Below, piece by piece: positions 63,382 through 64,000 of a stretch of 64,000 nucleotides of DNA. Below the pieces are notes generated by a model. The model was not told where the DNA came from. It ran no database searches and was given only the letters and a program-made list of their open reading frames with translations. Positions within the stretch are counted from its first letter, which is position 1. The number at the start of each line of letters is the position of its first letter. Origin of the DNA: Rhodococcus sp. 1168 (GTDB taxonomy: Bacteria; Actinomycetota; Actinomycetes; Mycobacteriales; Mycobacteriaceae); the NCBI RefSeq assembly GCF_002091955.1, contig NZ_MKKY01000091.1:5001-69000 (forward strand), in the 5' to 3' direction. The position numbers were made by a program, and so were the translations under genes.

Positions 63382-64000
63382 TCAGTCCCGCAGAGGCCGG
63401 CCGTGCTGATCTCGCACGCTTCCGGTGAGCATCATGATCCCGTCGATCAGCGGCCAGATCCCGCCGATTCCGCAGGTCAACCACGTGACTGCGATCTGCG
63501 CGACCGCCATGCCCGGCTGATTGAGGTAGAAGCGTCCGGCGCCGAAAGCACCAAGAAGGATTCCGAGCAAACCCGCCGTCAGTTTGGACCTGTCCGAGAA
63601 CGGCTCCCCGGTGACAGGATGCCTACCGTACGGCGCCATGGGATCGACTCCGTACGGTGCTCCCGGATAGCCCCCGTATGCAGGTTGCGACTGGTATCCG
63701 GGCGGTGGATATCCCGGTTGCGGTTGGTATCCGGCAGGTGGTGGAAATCCCCCAGGTGGCGGGCCCGAAGGTGGTGGACCGTAACCGCCACCCTGGTACT
63801 GGCCGTAAGACTGATCGTTGGGGTTCGGCTGCGGGTAGCCAGGATCGGGCGCCCCGTACACCGGGCCGGCTTGGCCGTAAGAAGATGCACTGAAGTTTTG
63901 ATCGGGCGAGGTGTCGCCGTACGACGGTGCCGTAGTCGGCTTGTCGAAGCTGACGCCGGAATCCGGCCCATTGTCGGAGGGGGAGGCGGAGTCGGGGGCG
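63382..64000 (-). CDS. TM2 domain protein with Pro/Gly/Tyr-rich N-terminus (5' end missing)
   Basis: The reading frame continues off the right edge, so the start is not in view; at least 206 residues are present. The first 130 are low-complexity, Pro/Gly/Gln/Tyr-rich (PQPGYPPPGYQ-type runs). The end is a TM2 domain: LTAGLLGILLGAFGAGRFYLNQPGMAVAQIAV then CGIGGIWPLIDGIMMLTG, two membrane helices joined by a short loop. Such proteins are common and unassigned in actinobacteria. A GTG at 63861 could start a shorter form, but the upstream frame has the same composition and is probably coding. Confidence 0.82.
   Translation of the reverse strand, partial: APDSASPSDNGPDSGVSFDKPTTAPSYGDTSPDQNFSASSYGQAGPVYGAPDPGYPQPNPNDQSYGQYQGGGYGPPPSGPPPGGFPPPAGYQPQPGYPPPGYQSQPAYGGYPGAPYGVDPMAPYGRHPVTGEPFSDRSKLTAGLLGILLGAFGAGRFYLNQPGMAVAQIAVTWLTCGIGGIWPLIDGIMMLTGSVRDQHGRPLRD

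Overview
The window is chromosomal DNA of a high-GC Gram-positive bacterium of the Mycobacteriales. It most resembles Rhodococcus or a close Nocardiaceae relative. This rests on the 16S rRNA 5' end, many GTG/TTG starts joined by 4-bp ATGA/GTGA overlaps, and gene order. The sequence carries tyrS-mpg, an ABC/TetR set, a lipase/acyl-CoA-synthetase fusion, argCJBDFRGH, pheST, rplT-rpmI-infC, uvrA, a universal stress protein, uvrB, coaE, rpsA, polA, pdtaR, tesB and pyk. From memory this is the block around Rv1617-Rv1689 of Mycobacterium tuberculosis, seen in reverse. No phage, insertion sequence, CRISPR array or plasmid gene is visible.

Layout. Bases 1-840: the 5' end of an rRNA operon reading left, with leader and a strong promoter. 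840-8.4 kb: tyrS, mpg, an ABC exporter with its TetR regulator and an apparent operator, a Trm112-like protein, and the hydrolase/AMP-binding fusion. 8.4-17.0 kb: the complete arginine operon argC-J-B-D-F-R-G-H on the minus strand, apparently driven by a promoter/ARG-box region touching the argC start codon. 17-24 kb: a hypothetical gene, pheT, pheS, an rRNA methyltransferase, rplT, rpmI and infC. infC starts with ATC and has a terminator hairpin in its leader. 24-44 kb: uvrA, a metallo-beta-lactamase-fold hydrolase, a DoxX protein with 11-residue repeats, a HelD/HelR-like ATPase, a stress protein, a hydrolase fused to an ABC ATPase with its permease, uvrB, coaE-GrpB and rpsA.

44-54.5 kb: a polar amino acid ABC importer, an isocitrate/isopropylmalate dehydrogenase family enzyme, a 2H phosphoesterase, a GlxA-type regulator, thioredoxin, polA and pdtaR. 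54.6-58.1 kb: an unusual tRNA with a CAA anticodon and a short variable loop, then a compact cluster. The cluster has a membrane protein coupled to a cupin/DUF2249 protein, a group III truncated haemoglobin, a regulator with SufR-like cysteines, and a small Cys/His-rich protein. Two of its start codons are preceded at identical distance by the same 10-bp element, GTGATACTTT. This is the best candidate here for an undescribed system, plausibly a nitric oxide or redox response. 58.1-64 kb: a DNA-deoxyinosine glycosylase-like protein, an NTF2-like protein, tesB, pyk, an APC permease, and a TM2 protein whose 5' end lies beyond the window.

Most genes are housekeeping (translation, DNA repair, arginine synthesis, glycolysis). 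The novelty lies in fused proteins, regulatory sites and small genes between them. Coordinates, motifs and hairpins were read by eye; no database search or folding was run.
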